Shown: positions 1 to 6,646 of the stretch, in pieces | Numbering within the stretch: the first letter of the stretch is position 1 | Layout: every line of letters begins with the position of its first letter | Origin: Chloroflexota bacterium | Lineage (GTDB): Bacteria > Chloroflexota > Limnocylindria > Limnocylindrales > CSP1-4 | DNA: 6,965 bases | Assembly: GCA_030271555.1 (NCBI GenBank) | Contig: JARXKQ010000060.1 | Location: forward strand, 1 to 6,965 | Direction of reading: 5' to 3' | The notes under the pieces: generated by a model | What the model saw: the letters and a program-made list of their open reading frames with translations, nothing else | What the model was told of the DNA's origin: nothing | Database searches by the model: none | Made by a program: the position numbers and the translations under genes

Positions 1-1497
1 GCGACGCCATACCCCGTGGCTGGCCAGCAGCACGCTGGAAGCACCAGCTTGACGTGGCGTTTGCGCAACGCCCTCGAGCGGGTCGACCCCGCTTATGTCG
101 GGCTGTTCTTCGTGATCGTCGCGCTCGGCATCTACGCGTTCTCGAATCCAGCGCGGTCGGGCTGGTACAACCACTTCGTCTGGCAGTCCGACGCGTTCCT
201 GCACGGCCGTTTTGGCATCGCGTTCCCGGTGACCGATGGGCCGTTCATCAATGGCTACTTCCAGGACATCATGCCCCTGAGCTCGGCGCCGGGCACGCCC
301 TCGTACGGCCTGCTGCCTTTCCCGCCGCTGCCGGCGATCATGCTGATGCCCTTCGTGGCCCTGTTTGGGCTCGCGACGGACGCGCAATTGTTCGGCGTGG
401 TCATGGGCGCGATCAACGTGGGCCTCGCGTGGCGACTGACAACGCGACTGACCGAGAACAGGGCCGCGGCCTTCCTCGCGACGCTCTTCTTCGCGTTCGG
501 CACGGTTCACTGGTACGCCGTCATCATCAGTACGACGTGGTTCTTGGCCCACGTTGTGGCGATCACGTTCCTGCTGCTGGGCATCAGCCTGGCGCTCGAC
601 GCTGAGCGGCGCGAGCAGATTCGCGGCGCGCTACGCCGGGGAGCAGCGGCTGCGCGAGACGCCGGCGCGCGTGACCCGCTCTTGGAGACGTTCGAGCAGA
701 AGAGCCTGTTCGTCGCCTGGGGCAAGCGCCTGTTCGGCTACGTCGACCTGATGCAGTTCGCCGCCGGTTTTGTGTTCGGCTTGGCCGCGCTGTCGCGGCT
801 GACCATCATCTTTGGCGCGCCCTTCTTCGTGTTCGTTGGTGGCGGCGGCTCGTACTTCAAGCGCGCCCTATCGGCGGGCCTGGGCGCCGTCATACCCGTT
901 GGCCTGCTACTGCTCTACAACGTCGTCAGCTCGGGTCACGCGTTCAATCCGGTCTACGACTGGCTCTATCAGAACCAGATCATCGGCCTGGGCTACGCCC
1001 CGCCGGGCCTAGAGGGCAACCACGACTGGGGCCTGGAGAACCCGCAGTACATCCCGCTGAGCTCGATCATCATGTTTGCCTGGCCGCCAACGCTTTTCCC
1101 GCACGGCACCGATTGCGGGCTCGCCCTGCTCAAGCCCTCGTGCCCAATCGCGGTGCCCAGCCCCTTTGGCATGAGCGTCTTCCTGACCAGCCCGGCCTTC
1201 CTGCTGATCCCGTACATCGCGACGATCGCTTGGCGCCAGCGCGTGATCATCGGCAGCTTGCTCGCGGTGATCACGATTGCCGTGGTCAACCTGGCTCACT
1301 TCAGCCAGGGCTGGGTCCAGTTTGGCTATCGGTTCAGCAATGACTTCGCCCCGTTCGCGCTGGTCATGGTCACCATCGCGATCGCCTGGCTGGCCGCCAA
1401 AGGGCGCGCCTTCGCCTGGGTCGCGGTGCCGCTGGTAGTGCTGTCGATCCTGATCAATGCCTGGGGTGTGTACTGGGGCGTGACGCTGGGCTGGTGA
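1..1497 (+). CDS. Polytopic GT-C-like membrane glycosyltransferase (5' end possibly outside window)
   Basis: Probable integral-membrane glycosyltransferase of the GT-C fold, which would move a sugar from a polyprenyl-phosphate donor to an acceptor on the outer face of the cytoplasmic membrane. Counting from GTG at 16 it has 493 residues and roughly 11-13 hydrophobic segments, the first near residues 27-42. The segment after it carries SDAFLHGRF (residues 58-66), in the place where GT-C enzymes keep an acidic residue in the first external loop; D59 is the candidate. Residues 430-443 (QGWVQFGYRFSNDF) resemble a late-loop motif of family-39-like proteins. A charged, Ala/Arg-rich loop (194-240) lies between membrane segments. 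C367 and C376 sit in a predicted external loop and could form a disulfide. Codons 1-15 are open in the same frame and no Shine-Dalgarno or clear -10 precedes the GTG, so translation may begin upstream of the window. The stop overlaps the next gene's start, which implies coupling. Donor and acceptor are unknown; the GT-C assignment is by topology and weak motifs. Confidence 0.75.
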   Translation, partial: ATPYPVAGQQHAGSTSLTWRLRNALERVDPAYVGLFFVIVALGIYAFSNPARSGWYNHFVWQSDAFLHGRFGIAFPVTDGPFINGYFQDIMPLSSAPGTPSYGLLPFPPLPAIMLMPFVALFGLATDAQLFGVVMGAINVGLAWRLTTRLTENRAAAFLATLFFAFGTVHWYAVIISTTWFLAHVVAITFLLLGISLALDAERREQIRGALRRGAAAARDAGARDPLLETFEQKSLFVAWGKRLFGYVDLMQFAAGFVFGLAALSRLTIIFGAPFFVFVGGGGSYFKRALSAGLGAVIPVGLLLLYNVVSSGHAFNPVYDWLYQNQIIGLGYAPPGLEGNHDWGLENPQYIPLSSIIMFAWPPTLFPHGTDCGLALLKPSCPIAVPSPFGMSVFLTSPAFLLIPYIATIAWRQRVIIGSLLAVITIAVVNLAHFSQGWVQFGYRFSNDFAPFALVMVTIAIAWLAAKGRAFAWVAVPLVVLSILINAWGVYWGVTLGW

Positions 1498-3005
1498 AGC
1501 CCGCCACACTCCGCACCCTGGCGCTGCCGGCGCTGGTCGCGCTGCCGGCACTGGCGCTGTATTGCGCCACGCTGATGCCCGACGTGGGCCTGTGGGACAC
1601 GGCCGAGTTCCAGACGGTCGGACCTGTGCTGGGCATCGCCCATCCCACCGGCTATCCGGCTTACACGCTGCTCGCCTGGCTGGCGTCGGTCGTCTTTGCG
1701 CCGCTCGGCAACGAAGCGGTCCGCGCCAATCTCCTCTCAGCCGCGCTCGTCGCCGGCGCGGCCGGTCTGGTGACGGCGACGGTGACGCGCCTGACCCGGC
1801 GCTGGCCCATCGCCATCGGCGCGGGAGCAGCGCTCGCGCTGTCGGTTGAGGCCTGGCGTGTGGCACTGCACGCCGACCCCCATGCGCTGCACATCTTCCT
1901 GGCCGCGCTACTGCTCCTGCTGCTCGCCACCTGGTCGGAACGCGTCAACGCCGGGGAGCCGGCAGATCGCTGGCTGATCGGCGCGGCGGCCGTGTTCGGT
2001 GTGGCGCTGGCTAATCACGGCCTCACTCTTCTGCTCGCGCCGGGGATCGGGTTGCTGCTGCTGGTCGTTCAGCCCTCTTTGCTGCGCCGGCTGCGCTTCG
2101 TCCTCGAGTGTGCGTTGGTGTTGGCCGCGACCACGGTCGCGATATATCTGTATCTGCCGATTCGCTCAGCGATGAACCCGCCGCTTGACTATGCCAACCC
2201 GCAGACCTGGGATGGCTTCCGCTACCTGGTCTTCGCCGAACAGTTCCGCGGTGACTTCCAGTACCCACCGGATGCAGTCACCGGGTTCAGCTTCGTCGCC
2301 GGCACTTCGCTGGTTCAACTCGGGGCGATTGCCGTGTTCGCCTTCCTGGGAGTGATCGCCGCCTGGAAGCGGCGGACTGGGCTGGTGGTATTGCTTGTCG
2401 CCTGGTTGGTGGTCGGCTGGCTGTTTGCGCTCGTCTACCTCAACGCCGACATCGGCCGCTATTACCTGGTGCCGCTCCTGGCCACCGCGGTGTTGGGCGC
2501 CCTGGGCGCCGATGCCCTGTGGGACTGGCTCCGGTACCGACTGACCGGCCAGGTGCTCCAGGCAGCCGCCTTGGTGGGTGTCATCGCGCTGTTGCTGCCC
2601 GTCGCGTTCCCTTTCGCCGGCCGGTATGCCGCCGTTGATGAGTCGCACGACACGATTGGGCGTGACTGGCTGGCGGCGATGGTGGCGGAGCTGCCACCGA
2701 ACGCCGTCGTGGTCAGCTGGTGGGGCTACTCGACAACGCTCTGGTACGGCCAATACGCGGAAGGGTTGCGGCCCGACGTGACGGTCATCGATGACTCAAC
2801 GCGCGTCCAGCACAACCTGGGCAGCGCCATTCAGGTGATCGAGGACAACCTTGGGGTTCGGCCGGTGTTCCTCATCAGGTTGAGCGGCGACATGGCCCAA
2901 TTTGAAGCGCGCTATTGGCTGACCACGGTGCCGAACATCCCGAGTGGCGATCCGGTCTATCGCGTCGATGGCCGGCGCGATCAGGGTCAGGCACCGAACC
3001 TATAA
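1494..3005 (+). CDS. DUF2723 / GT117 (TMEM260-like) membrane glycosyltransferase
   Basis: A 503-residue polytopic protein matching the DUF2723 family. The human relative TMEM260 is an O-mannosyltransferase (CAZy GT117); bacterial members are mostly uncharacterised. Family signatures seen: WDTAEFQ (34-40) after the first membrane helix, with D35 and E38 as likely catalytic or metal-site acids in the first external loop; AHPTGYPAY (49-57); ALHADPHALH (124-133); and YLPIRSAMNPP followed by NPQTWDGF (219-242). About ten hydrophobic segments run from residue 8 to about 376. A soluble, probably external C-terminal part (about 380-503) contains WWGYSTTLWYGQY (409-421). The GTG start overlaps the previous gene's TGA (GTGA), typical of translational coupling, and no Shine-Dalgarno is visible. 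Its own TAA lies inside the TATAAT hexamer assigned to the next gene. Inferred role: transfer of a sugar, perhaps mannose, from a polyprenyl phosphate to secreted or membrane proteins. The family call is firm; the substrate is not. Confidence 0.88.
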   Translation: MKPATLRTLALPALVALPALALYCATLMPDVGLWDTAEFQTVGPVLGIAHPTGYPAYTLLAWLASVVFAPLGNEAVRANLLSAALVAGAAGLVTATVTRLTRRWPIAIGAGAALALSVEAWRVALHADPHALHIFLAALLLLLLATWSERVNAGEPADRWLIGAAAVFGVALANHGLTLLLAPGIGLLLLVVQPSLLRRLRFVLECALVLAATTVAIYLYLPIRSAMNPPLDYANPQTWDGFRYLVFAEQFRGDFQYPPDAVTGFSFVAGTSLVQLGAIAVFAFLGVIAAWKRRTGLVVLLVAWLVVGWLFALVYLNADIGRYYLVPLLATAVLGALGADALWDWLRYRLTGQVLQAAALVGVIALLLPVAFPFAGRYAAVDESHDTIGRDWLAAMVAELPPNAVVVSWWGYSTTLWYGQYAEGLRPDVTVIDDSTRVQHNLGSAIQVIEDNLGVRPVFLIRLSGDMAQFEARYWLTTVPNIPSGDPVYRVDGRRDQGQAPNL

Positions 3006-3006
3006 T
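3001..3006 (+). promoter_or_regulatory. -10 element (TATAAT) for leaderless expression of the GT2 gene
   Basis: A perfect TATAAT stands in very GC-rich sequence and ends 6 bases before the GTG at 3013, so transcription would be expected to begin at or very near that G. There is no Shine-Dalgarno between the hexamer and the GTG. The hexamer contains the TAA stop (3003-3005) of the upstream DUF2723 gene. No convincing -35 was found about 17 bases upstream. The hexamer is seen directly; promoter activity is inferred. Confidence 0.7.
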
Positions 3007-3012
3007 CGCGCC

Positions 3013-3792
3013 GTGGCCGTGAACCAACCATCGACTGACCGGCCACGCGTCCCGGCGCTGTCCTTTTTCTTTCCGGCGCACAACGAAGCCGAGAACATCG
3101 AGGCGTTTGTCGCGGAGGCGCTCGAGGTCCTGCCCAGACTCGCGGACAAGTTCGAGATCATCGCCGTCGACGACGGCAGCAAGGATGCGACGCCGCGTCT
3201 CGCCGACGAGCTCGCGGCCAAACACCCCCAGGTGCGCGCTGTGCATCACGAGGTCAACCGCGGCTATGGCGGCGCACTGCGCAGTGGCTTCCGGGCCGCA
3301 CGTTATGACCTTGTCTGCTTCACCGATGGTGATCGGCAATTTCACATCGAAGACCTGGGTCGGTTGCTCGAGCGTCAAGCCGGGACGGACCACCCCGATG
3401 TCGTGGTCGGCTATCGCATCAAGCGCGCGGATCCCTTCGTGCGTCTCGCCTACGCGCGCTCCTACCGGCTGGCCCTGCGCACCTTCTTTGGCTTGAAGGT
3501 GCGCGACCCAGATTGCGCGTGCAAACTCTTCCGCCGCTCGGCTTTGGAAGGGATTCGCGTCGAATCAGAGGGCGGCTTCCTGTCAGGCGAGCTGCTCGTC
3601 AAGCTGCTCCAGCGCGGCCGCACGATCGCCGAAGTTGGCGTGCCGCACTACCCGCGCATCGCCGGCAGGCAAACCGGCGCCAATCCCAAGGTCGTGCTGC
3701 GCGCGGTGCGCGACTTCTGGCGATTGCGGCTGCAACTGTGGTTCCGTCGGTCGGAAGCGCTCGACCGCGGCGAACCTTTGCTCGGCGCCTAG
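3013..3792 (+). CDS. GT2 glycosyltransferase, dolichyl/polyprenyl-phosphate mannose synthase type
   Basis: A 259-residue GT-A-fold family 2 enzyme that probably transfers a sugar (mannose in the best-known relatives) from a nucleotide donor to a polyprenyl phosphate on the cytoplasmic side. Motifs in order, numbered from GTG 3013: PAHNEAEN (21-28), VDDGSKDAT (52-60, with the nucleotide-binding acidic pair), NRGYGGALRSGF (82-93), TDGDRQF (104-110, the DxD metal site, D105 and D107), DPDCACKLFRR (165-175) and GGFLSGELL (187-195). No C-terminal membrane helix is present, so this resembles the soluble or peripheral single-domain type. Start choice: the frame is open further upstream with ATGs at 2944 and 2968, but those lie inside the preceding gene and would add Arg-rich sequence unlike the family. 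GTG 3013 follows TATAAT by 6 bases; GTG 3019 is the alternative. The gene follows two polytopic glycosyltransferases and is a natural donor-maker for them. GT2 is certain; the sugar is inferred. Confidence 0.9.
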   Translation: MAVNQPSTDRPRVPALSFFFPAHNEAENIEAFVAEALEVLPRLADKFEIIAVDDGSKDATPRLADELAAKHPQVRAVHHEVNRGYGGALRSGFRAARYDLVCFTDGDRQFHIEDLGRLLERQAGTDHPDVVVGYRIKRADPFVRLAYARSYRLALRTFFGLKVRDPDCACKLFRRSALEGIRVESEGGFLSGELLVKLLQRGRTIAEVGVPHYPRIAGRQTGANPKVVLRAVRDFWRLRLQLWFRRSEALDRGEPLLGA

Positions 3793-4331
3793 TCGGACCT
3801 GCGCGAGCCTGTTTCTGGCTCGTCGGGCAAATCGAGGTTGAGCGAGTTCACAAACTCGCGGAACACGGACAGCTTCTCTTCGTCGGCCCCTTCGGGCACG
3901 ACGCCCGCGCGATCCATCACCGCATCCGTCGCGAAGATGGGCACACCCACGCGCACGGCGAGCGCGATCGCGTCCGACGGGCGCGCGTCGAGATCCAGCT
4001 CGCGGCCGTCGACCTGGAGCATCAGCCGCGCGCGAAAGGTGTCCTCGGCCAGGTCCGACACGATGATTCGTTTGACCGTCACTCCAAGCTCGGACAACGT
4101 CTGGCTGAAAAGGTCATGCGTCATGGGTCGCTCCGGCGTTACGCCCTGGAGCCGCATGGCGATCGCGTTCGCCTCCCATGGCCCGATCCAGATGGGCAGA
4201 TAGCGATCATGGCCGGTGTCGCGCAGGATCACGACGTGCTGCGACGAGAGCATATGGACGCGCACACTCTCAACGATCAGCTCATTCAGGCCGCCGTTGC
4301 CGTTGTGGCCGTTCGCGCCCCCGCCGGACAT
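3789..4331 (-). CDS. Bifunctional nuclease (BFN) family protein, DUF151
   Basis: A 180-residue soluble, presumably cytoplasmic protein of the BFN/DUF151 family. Plant members are reported to have RNase and DNase activity; the bacterial role is poorly defined. Diagnostic motifs: LPIWIGPWEA (45-54), RPMTHDL (68-74), LDARPSDAIALA (114-125) and PIFA (131-134). The domain spans about residues 18-143. The N-terminus is Gly/Asn-rich and low in complexity (3-14), and the C-terminal tail is acidic then basic and not conserved. The ATG at 4331 is favoured because a TAGAAT hexamer ends 7 bases upstream; the next in-frame ATG (residue 27) would cut into the first conserved strand. It lies 27 bases downstream of the PP2C-like membrane protein on the same strand. 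Its TAG stop overlaps the TAG of the convergent GT2 gene within CTAG. Family call is secure; nuclease activity here is inferred only. Confidence 0.92.
   Translation of the reverse strand: MSGGGANGHNGNGGLNELIVESVRVHMLSSQHVVILRDTGHDRYLPIWIGPWEANAIAMRLQGVTPERPMTHDLFSQTLSELGVTVKRIIVSDLAEDTFRARLMLQVDGRELDLDARPSDAIALAVRVGVPIFATDAVMDRAGVVPEGADEEKLSVFREFVNSLNLDLPDEPETGSRRSD
3804..3822. other. Inverted repeat at the convergent gene junction
   Basis: A perfect 6-base stem (CGAGCC / GGCTCG) with a 7-base loop starts 12 bases after the GT2 stop and lies inside the 3' end of the opposing DUF151 gene, where it encodes part of its tail. A transcript from either strand can fold it. No U-tract follows on either strand, so it is not a standard intrinsic terminator. 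It may be a weak 3'-end stabiliser, a factor-assisted termination point, or chance. Confidence 0.3.
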
Positions 4332-4338
4332 GGCCGGG

Positions 4339-4344
4339 ATTCTA
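4339..4344 (-). promoter_or_regulatory. -10 element (TAGAAT) for leaderless expression of the DUF151 gene
   Basis: On the minus strand TAGAAT ends 7 bases before the ATG at 4331. It lies wholly in the 27-base gap after the upstream gene's TGA. No Shine-Dalgarno is present in the gap. No clear -35 at the usual distance, which would fall in the 3' end of the upstream gene. Implies the DUF151 gene can be transcribed on its own, in addition to any read-through. Confidence 0.65.
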
Positions 4345-4358
4345 GTCCGCGGCCGGGG

Positions 4359-6638
4359 TCAGGGAGTGGCCGTTGGTGATCCGCTGGGTCGCGGCGTGCG
4401 TCGTGGGCGCGTGGGTTCCGGTGTTGGTTCCGGCGTGGGCCCGCTGGGCGTGGGTGGGGGCGTTGCGAGCGGCGGGATCGTCGCGCTCGTCGACGGCGTT
4501 GGCGAGGACGTGGGCCCGGTACCACCGCCCAGCTCGACGCTGAAGATCCCGCTCGAGGTGGCGAAGACCATCAACGGCGGCTGGGTGTGGCCGCGATCGA
4601 TGACGTACATGCCGGTGAGATCGGTCAGCGGCTGCGTGCCGTCCGCCGCCAGGAACTGGGTGGAGTAGGCGCCCGCGCTCTTGTCGTAGACCAGGATGCG
4701 TGACCACAGCTTGTCCCAGACACACAGGATGCCGTCGCCGCGGACCCCGGTCGCGGCGAGCAACACGTAGTCATGGCCGGGTCGCAGGTCGCCGTCGTCG
4801 GGCGCCGGATCGAGCGAGAACGGCGTCTGCCGGCCGCTGAAGTACTGCTCGAGGTTATCGGCCGTGACGGCGTAGACGTCACCGTCAACGTACAGCTCGC
4901 GGAACGACGCTACGTCGACGCTCTCGCTGATGAAGTACGGCGCGGGCGCGGCGAAGCTGCCGCCATCTGCGGTCGGGTCGTAGCGCAGGATCTGGGCCGT
5001 CTTGGGATAGGGCACGTAGATGCGGTACAGCCCCTGGTCGGTGTTGATAAGGAAAGTTTGGATGTTGATCACCGTCTCATCCCAGACCTGGTCGCCCGAC
5101 AACCGGATCTGTCCGAGCGCTCCAGACGGCCGCCAGCGCCACAGCCCGCCAGCGGCGTCGACGATCAACAGGTCTGGCCCGCCGCGCGCCAGCAGACGCG
5201 GCGCGGCGATGCCACCAGGCCCGTCGCCAGTCTGAATGACGGTCGTGGGCGTGCCCGTGGCCGGGTCAAGGCGAACAACCGTGTCGCCAACAATCGCGTA
5301 GGTCGCGTCGTCCGGGCCATGTGTCAGGGCCGTGATCTTGGCGCCCGCCGGCGCCGTGTAGATCTGCGACGCCGAGACCTGTGTCGTGGCATAGAGCTCG
5401 TCCAGCCCCACCCGCAGTTGGGCGTCGAGCTGGCCAATCGTCGTCGCGTCGACGTGCGCTTCGCGAGCGACCGCCAGGTTCGACCAGGCGTCGCGCAGAA
5501 GCGTCTTGGCCTGATCCGGATCGGTATGGATGAGGTCGTCGGCGCCGAAGACCTGGTTGGCCGAGTCGATGGCATCAGCCAGCGCCGCCTCACCCTGGTT
5601 GACCTGGTCTATTGGGTTGTCGCTCTGCAGCGGACGCCAGTACCACAGCCCGACCCCCAGGACGGCGACGAGGCCAATCCCGGCGAGGACCGCCAGCGCG
5701 GCGCGGCGCTGCGTCTCGCGCTTGGTTGTCGTCGATGAGATACGCCGAAACGAGGTACGCCGCTGCGGCATCAGATCGAGCACGCGGTTGATCGCGCCAC
5801 TCAGGCCTTCACGGAGCGCGCCGCGCGCGGCTACGGCGCGCTCCTGCACGGCCGTGGCCGCACCGGCGATATGGTCGGCGAGCGGAATGGGCGACGTGAT
5901 GGGCGCACCGGCGAGCGGCTCTGACGGGCTGACCGGAACGAGCCGGTGCTCCACTCGGGCGAGCGAGACCTCGGTCGCCTCCAGCGCCATGACCGAGTCC
6001 GAGCCATCGCCGCCGGCCGCCACGAACAGGTGGTGCAGGTGCTCCGCGGCCGACTGGGGGTGGAGCGTCACGACCGCGTTCTTGAGCTCTTCGGTACCGA
6101 CGGTTTCAACCATGTTGCGCGAGCAGAGGACGAGCGAGTCACCTACCGAGAACTCGCCGCGCCAGACGTCGACCTTGAGGCTGTCTGCCGCCGGCAGCCC
6201 GGAACCGCTCTCGTGTTCGGGCATCAGCAACCGGGCCGAACGCACGAGGTAGCCGTCTGCCTCGCCACAGGTCGCGACATAGAGCTCGTTGCCGCGGACC
6301 ACCGCGAGCGCGATGCCAATCGCGCCGACGGGCAGGCCGGCTCCCTCGCGTGAATGACGCAGTCGCCGGTTCGAGGCGCGGATGGCCTTCTCGAGCACGA
6401 TCGCGATGCCGGCCGATTCGTCGTAGTAGTACTCGCGCCGGATCGAGTCGGCCACGAGCCGGCACGCCTCGCGCGTGCGGCCGCCGGTGTGGCGGCTGGT
6501 GGTTATCAGGTAGAGGCTGCCCTTGGTGCGCGCCTTCGAACCGGTCGTCGGCTCGGTCACGATCAGTGCGTCGGACGAGCTCGCGAGACGATCCTCTTGC
6601 GCGACAAGCCCGTACTTGATCTGGAGCCGGGATGCCAT
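4359..6638 (-). CDS. Membrane-anchored PP2C-like (probable pseudophosphatase) protein with extracellular propeller-like region and Pro/Thr-rich tail
   Basis: A 759-residue single-pass membrane protein. Residues about 22-225 follow the PPM/PP2C pattern but with altered catalytic motifs: KGSLYLITTSRHTGG (39-53) sits where active enzymes have a VADGMGG motif, VATCGEADGYLVR (121-133) matches the GDSRxYLxR strand, GDSLVLCSRN (166-175) replaces GDxLLLCSDG, and GGDGSDSV (209-216) replaces GGxDN. The usual metal-binding Asp residues at DG, SDG and DN are therefore missing or shifted. A basic linker (about 292-312) precedes one membrane helix (313-333); the positive-inside rule puts the N-terminal domain in the cytosol. 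Outside follow a helical segment (about 343-418), a beta-rich region with propeller-like strands (about 425-702, for example LLIVDAAGGLWRWRP), and a 54-residue tail (706-759) in which 39 residues are Pro, Thr or Ser. ATG 6638 lies 8 bases after a TAGACT hexamer. Likely a transmembrane sensor or scaffold rather than an active phosphatase; this is inference, and the ligand is unknown. Confidence 0.85.
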   Translation of the reverse strand: MASRLQIKYGLVAQEDRLASSSDALIVTEPTTGSKARTKGSLYLITTSRHTGGRTREACRLVADSIRREYYYDESAGIAIVLEKAIRASNRRLRHSREGAGLPVGAIGIALAVVRGNELYVATCGEADGYLVRSARLLMPEHESGSGLPAADSLKVDVWRGEFSVGDSLVLCSRNMVETVGTEELKNAVVTLHPQSAAEHLHHLFVAAGGDGSDSVMALEATEVSLARVEHRLVPVSPSEPLAGAPITSPIPLADHIAGAATAVQERAVAARGALREGLSGAINRVLDLMPQRRTSFRRISSTTTKRETQRRAALAVLAGIGLVAVLGVGLWYWRPLQSDNPIDQVNQGEAALADAIDSANQVFGADDLIHTDPDQAKTLLRDAWSNLAVAREAHVDATTIGQLDAQLRVGLDELYATTQVSASQIYTAPAGAKITALTHGPDDATYAIVGDTVVRLDPATGTPTTVIQTGDGPGGIAAPRLLARGGPDLLIVDAAGGLWRWRPSGALGQIRLSGDQVWDETVINIQTFLINTDQGLYRIYVPYPKTAQILRYDPTADGGSFAAPAPYFISESVDVASFRELYVDGDVYAVTADNLEQYFSGRQTPFSLDPAPDDGDLRPGHDYVLLAATGVRGDGILCVWDKLWSRILVYDKSAGAYSTQFLAADGTQPLTDLTGMYVIDRGHTQPPLMVFATSSGIFSVELGGGTGPTSSPTPSTSATIPPLATPPPTPSGPTPEPTPEPTRPRRTPRPSGSPTATP
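4362..4520 (-). repeat. Low-complexity Pro/Thr/Ser-coding tract
   Basis: The 3' end of the PP2C-like gene codes for the Pro/Thr/Ser-rich tail (residues 706-759). It is G-rich on the plus strand and contains an imperfect 12-base periodicity: GGTTCCGG occurs at 4414-4421 and again at 4426-4433, encoding the TPEPTPEP stretch. It is a coding repeat likely to vary in length between strains through slippage, and it is not a mobile element. Confidence 0.6.
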
Positions 6639-6646
6639 CGTTGGCG

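Noticed and set aside
8..18. A -10 element in front of GTG 16
   Set aside because: CATACC shares only three bases with TATAAT and is 2 bases from the GTG, unlike the 6-8 base spacing of the other three; the real start may be upstream.
1009..1866. Minus-strand open frame of 285 codons
   Set aside because: It is antisense to two membrane-protein genes whose hydrophobic pattern and motifs are clear; its product is Pro/Arg-rich low-complexity sequence.
2166..2753. Minus-strand open frame of 195 codons
   Set aside because: Antisense to the DUF2723 motifs and C-terminal domain, with no recognisable family.
2944..3012. Longer version of the GT2 protein starting at ATG 2944 or 2968
   Set aside because: The extra 23 residues lie inside the DUF2723 coding region, are Arg-rich with no family match, and the TATAAT-GTG arrangement gives a better start at 3013.
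3804..3822. Hairpin as a Rho-independent terminator
   Set aside because: The stem is only 6 bases and no T-tract follows on either strand, so it is recorded only as an inverted repeat.
3513..4379. Plus-strand open frame of 288 codons crossing the convergent junction
   Set aside because: It crosses the end of the GT2 gene and runs antisense to the DUF151 gene; both have clear family motifs, and this frame gives an Arg/His-rich product with no recognisable domain.
4773..5738. Plus-strand open frame of 321 codons antisense to the PP2C-like gene
   Set aside because: Long antisense frames are expected in GC-rich coding DNA. The product is Arg/Val-rich with no domain, while the minus-strand protein has a coherent domain order.
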